From assembly GCA_947652605.1 (NCBI GenBank), contig OX393578.1:2542001-2606000 (forward strand): a stretch of DNA of 64,000 nucleotides. The letters are read 5' to 3'. Below, piece after piece: positions 63,666 through 64,000 of this stretch; within the stretch, counting starts at the first letter, position 1, and every line of letters starts with the position of its first letter. The DNA is from Elmis aenea (taxonomy: Eukaryota > Arthropoda > Insecta > Coleoptera > Elmidae). Made by a program: the position numbers and the translations under genes. Under the pieces are notes generated by a model that was not told where the DNA came from, did no database searches, and saw only the letters and a program-made list of their open reading frames with translations.

Positions 63666-64000
63666 TTAATATCTATTGTTAGAAGTCATCAAGGGTTTTA
63701 ATGGGGTGCTTTTGTTTTCATTGTGTAAAGGAGTTCGACACAAACGTTTTGGTGATCTAGTGTTCAATGTTTTTTTAATTCGTGGTGGAACTTTTGGTGT
63801 CACATAAGCAGGCGACGTTGGTTTCAATCGTGGCTCTGGTATGCCTATACGATTACAGTCTTTTAGCACACCTAGAACTTTTTCTGAAGTCAGAATATCG
63901 CCCATCGCATTCAATCCATTAAAATCGTTTTCTTTTTCGTTGTAGTAATTTTTAGGCGTAGAAGTTTCAGTCTGTTTGGAGATCTGTAGTCGCTGAAACT
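63666..64000 (-). CDS. Unidentified protein, C-terminal part at window edge
   Basis: An open frame runs from the window edge to a TAA at 63666-63668, about 110 residues. It contains QISKQTETSTPKNYYNEKE, LNAMGDILTSEKVLGVLKDC and a basic Pro/Lys/Arg/Thr-rich tail (VPPRIKKTLNTRSPKRLCR) ending NNRY. Several Ser/Thr-Pro sites (STP, TSP, RSP, RTP, STP) are possible proline-directed kinase targets. The family is not recognised, and upstream exons lie outside the window. That it is a real C-terminal exon is inferred from the open frame, its composition and the minus-strand poly(A) signal. Confidence 0.6.
   Translation of the reverse strand, partial: FQRLQISKQTETSTPKNYYNEKENDFNGLNAMGDILTSEKVLGVLKDCNRIGIPEPRLKPTSPAYVTPKVPPRIKKTLNTRSPKRLCRTPLHNENKSTPLKPLMTSNNRY

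Overview
The window is about 64 kb of AT-rich nuclear DNA from an insect. The genes are intron-rich with short GT-AG introns (about 55-100 bp), the intergenic DNA is AT-rich, and much of the repeat content is insect-type MITEs and a Copia retrotransposon. All the recognisable proteins are conserved animal genes. A beetle is my guess, from general look only. Coordinates below come from hand-tracing splice sites; for every multi-exon gene I checked that the exon phases join in frame.

Layout, left to right. The 3' end of a six-finger C2H2 zinc-finger gene (+, 1-898) is followed by a long non-coding stretch, then G-protein alpha-s (-, 6146-11937), a FAM110-family gene (-, 15120-17668), an unrecognised P/Q-rich two-finger C2H2 protein (-, 19624-26554), and a gene-free, transposon-rich stretch (26.5-33.5 kb). 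Next come an unrecognised 933-aa protein (-, 33495-36519), divergent from dysbindin (+, 36718-37656); PHAF1/UPF0183 (-, 40142-48145), whose first intron holds a Copia element; METTL3 (-, 48558-50451), divergent from LYRM4/ISD11 (+, 50655-51023); NOL6 (-, 51250-55853); a Tret1-like MFS sugar transporter (+, 57035-58889); HRD1/synoviolin (-, 59750-62499), divergent from a Speedy/RINGO-like gene (+, 62731-63358); and the 3' end of an unidentified minus-strand gene at the right edge.

The genes do not form a pathway. They are mostly housekeeping functions: cAMP signalling, BLOC-1 trafficking, autophagy, m6A methylation, Fe-S assembly, ribosome biogenesis, ERAD and CDK activation. The shared architecture is more notable. 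There are three head-to-head gene pairs about 200 bp apart and two convergent pairs with interleaved poly(A) signals. Mobile DNA sits almost entirely in introns and spacers: foldback elements with TACAGGGT ends, three hAT-type elements with exact 8-bp target duplications plus one degenerate one, and a very young Copia insertion that lacks most of RNase H.

The points most worth a second look are the Speedy/RINGO homologue, the Copia insertion, the foldback family, two GC-AG introns in conserved codons, an in-frame stop-free 57-bp intron in the 933-aa protein, and recurrent TGACAG/CTGTCA motifs upstream of gene starts. I did not find a clearly new multi-gene system.
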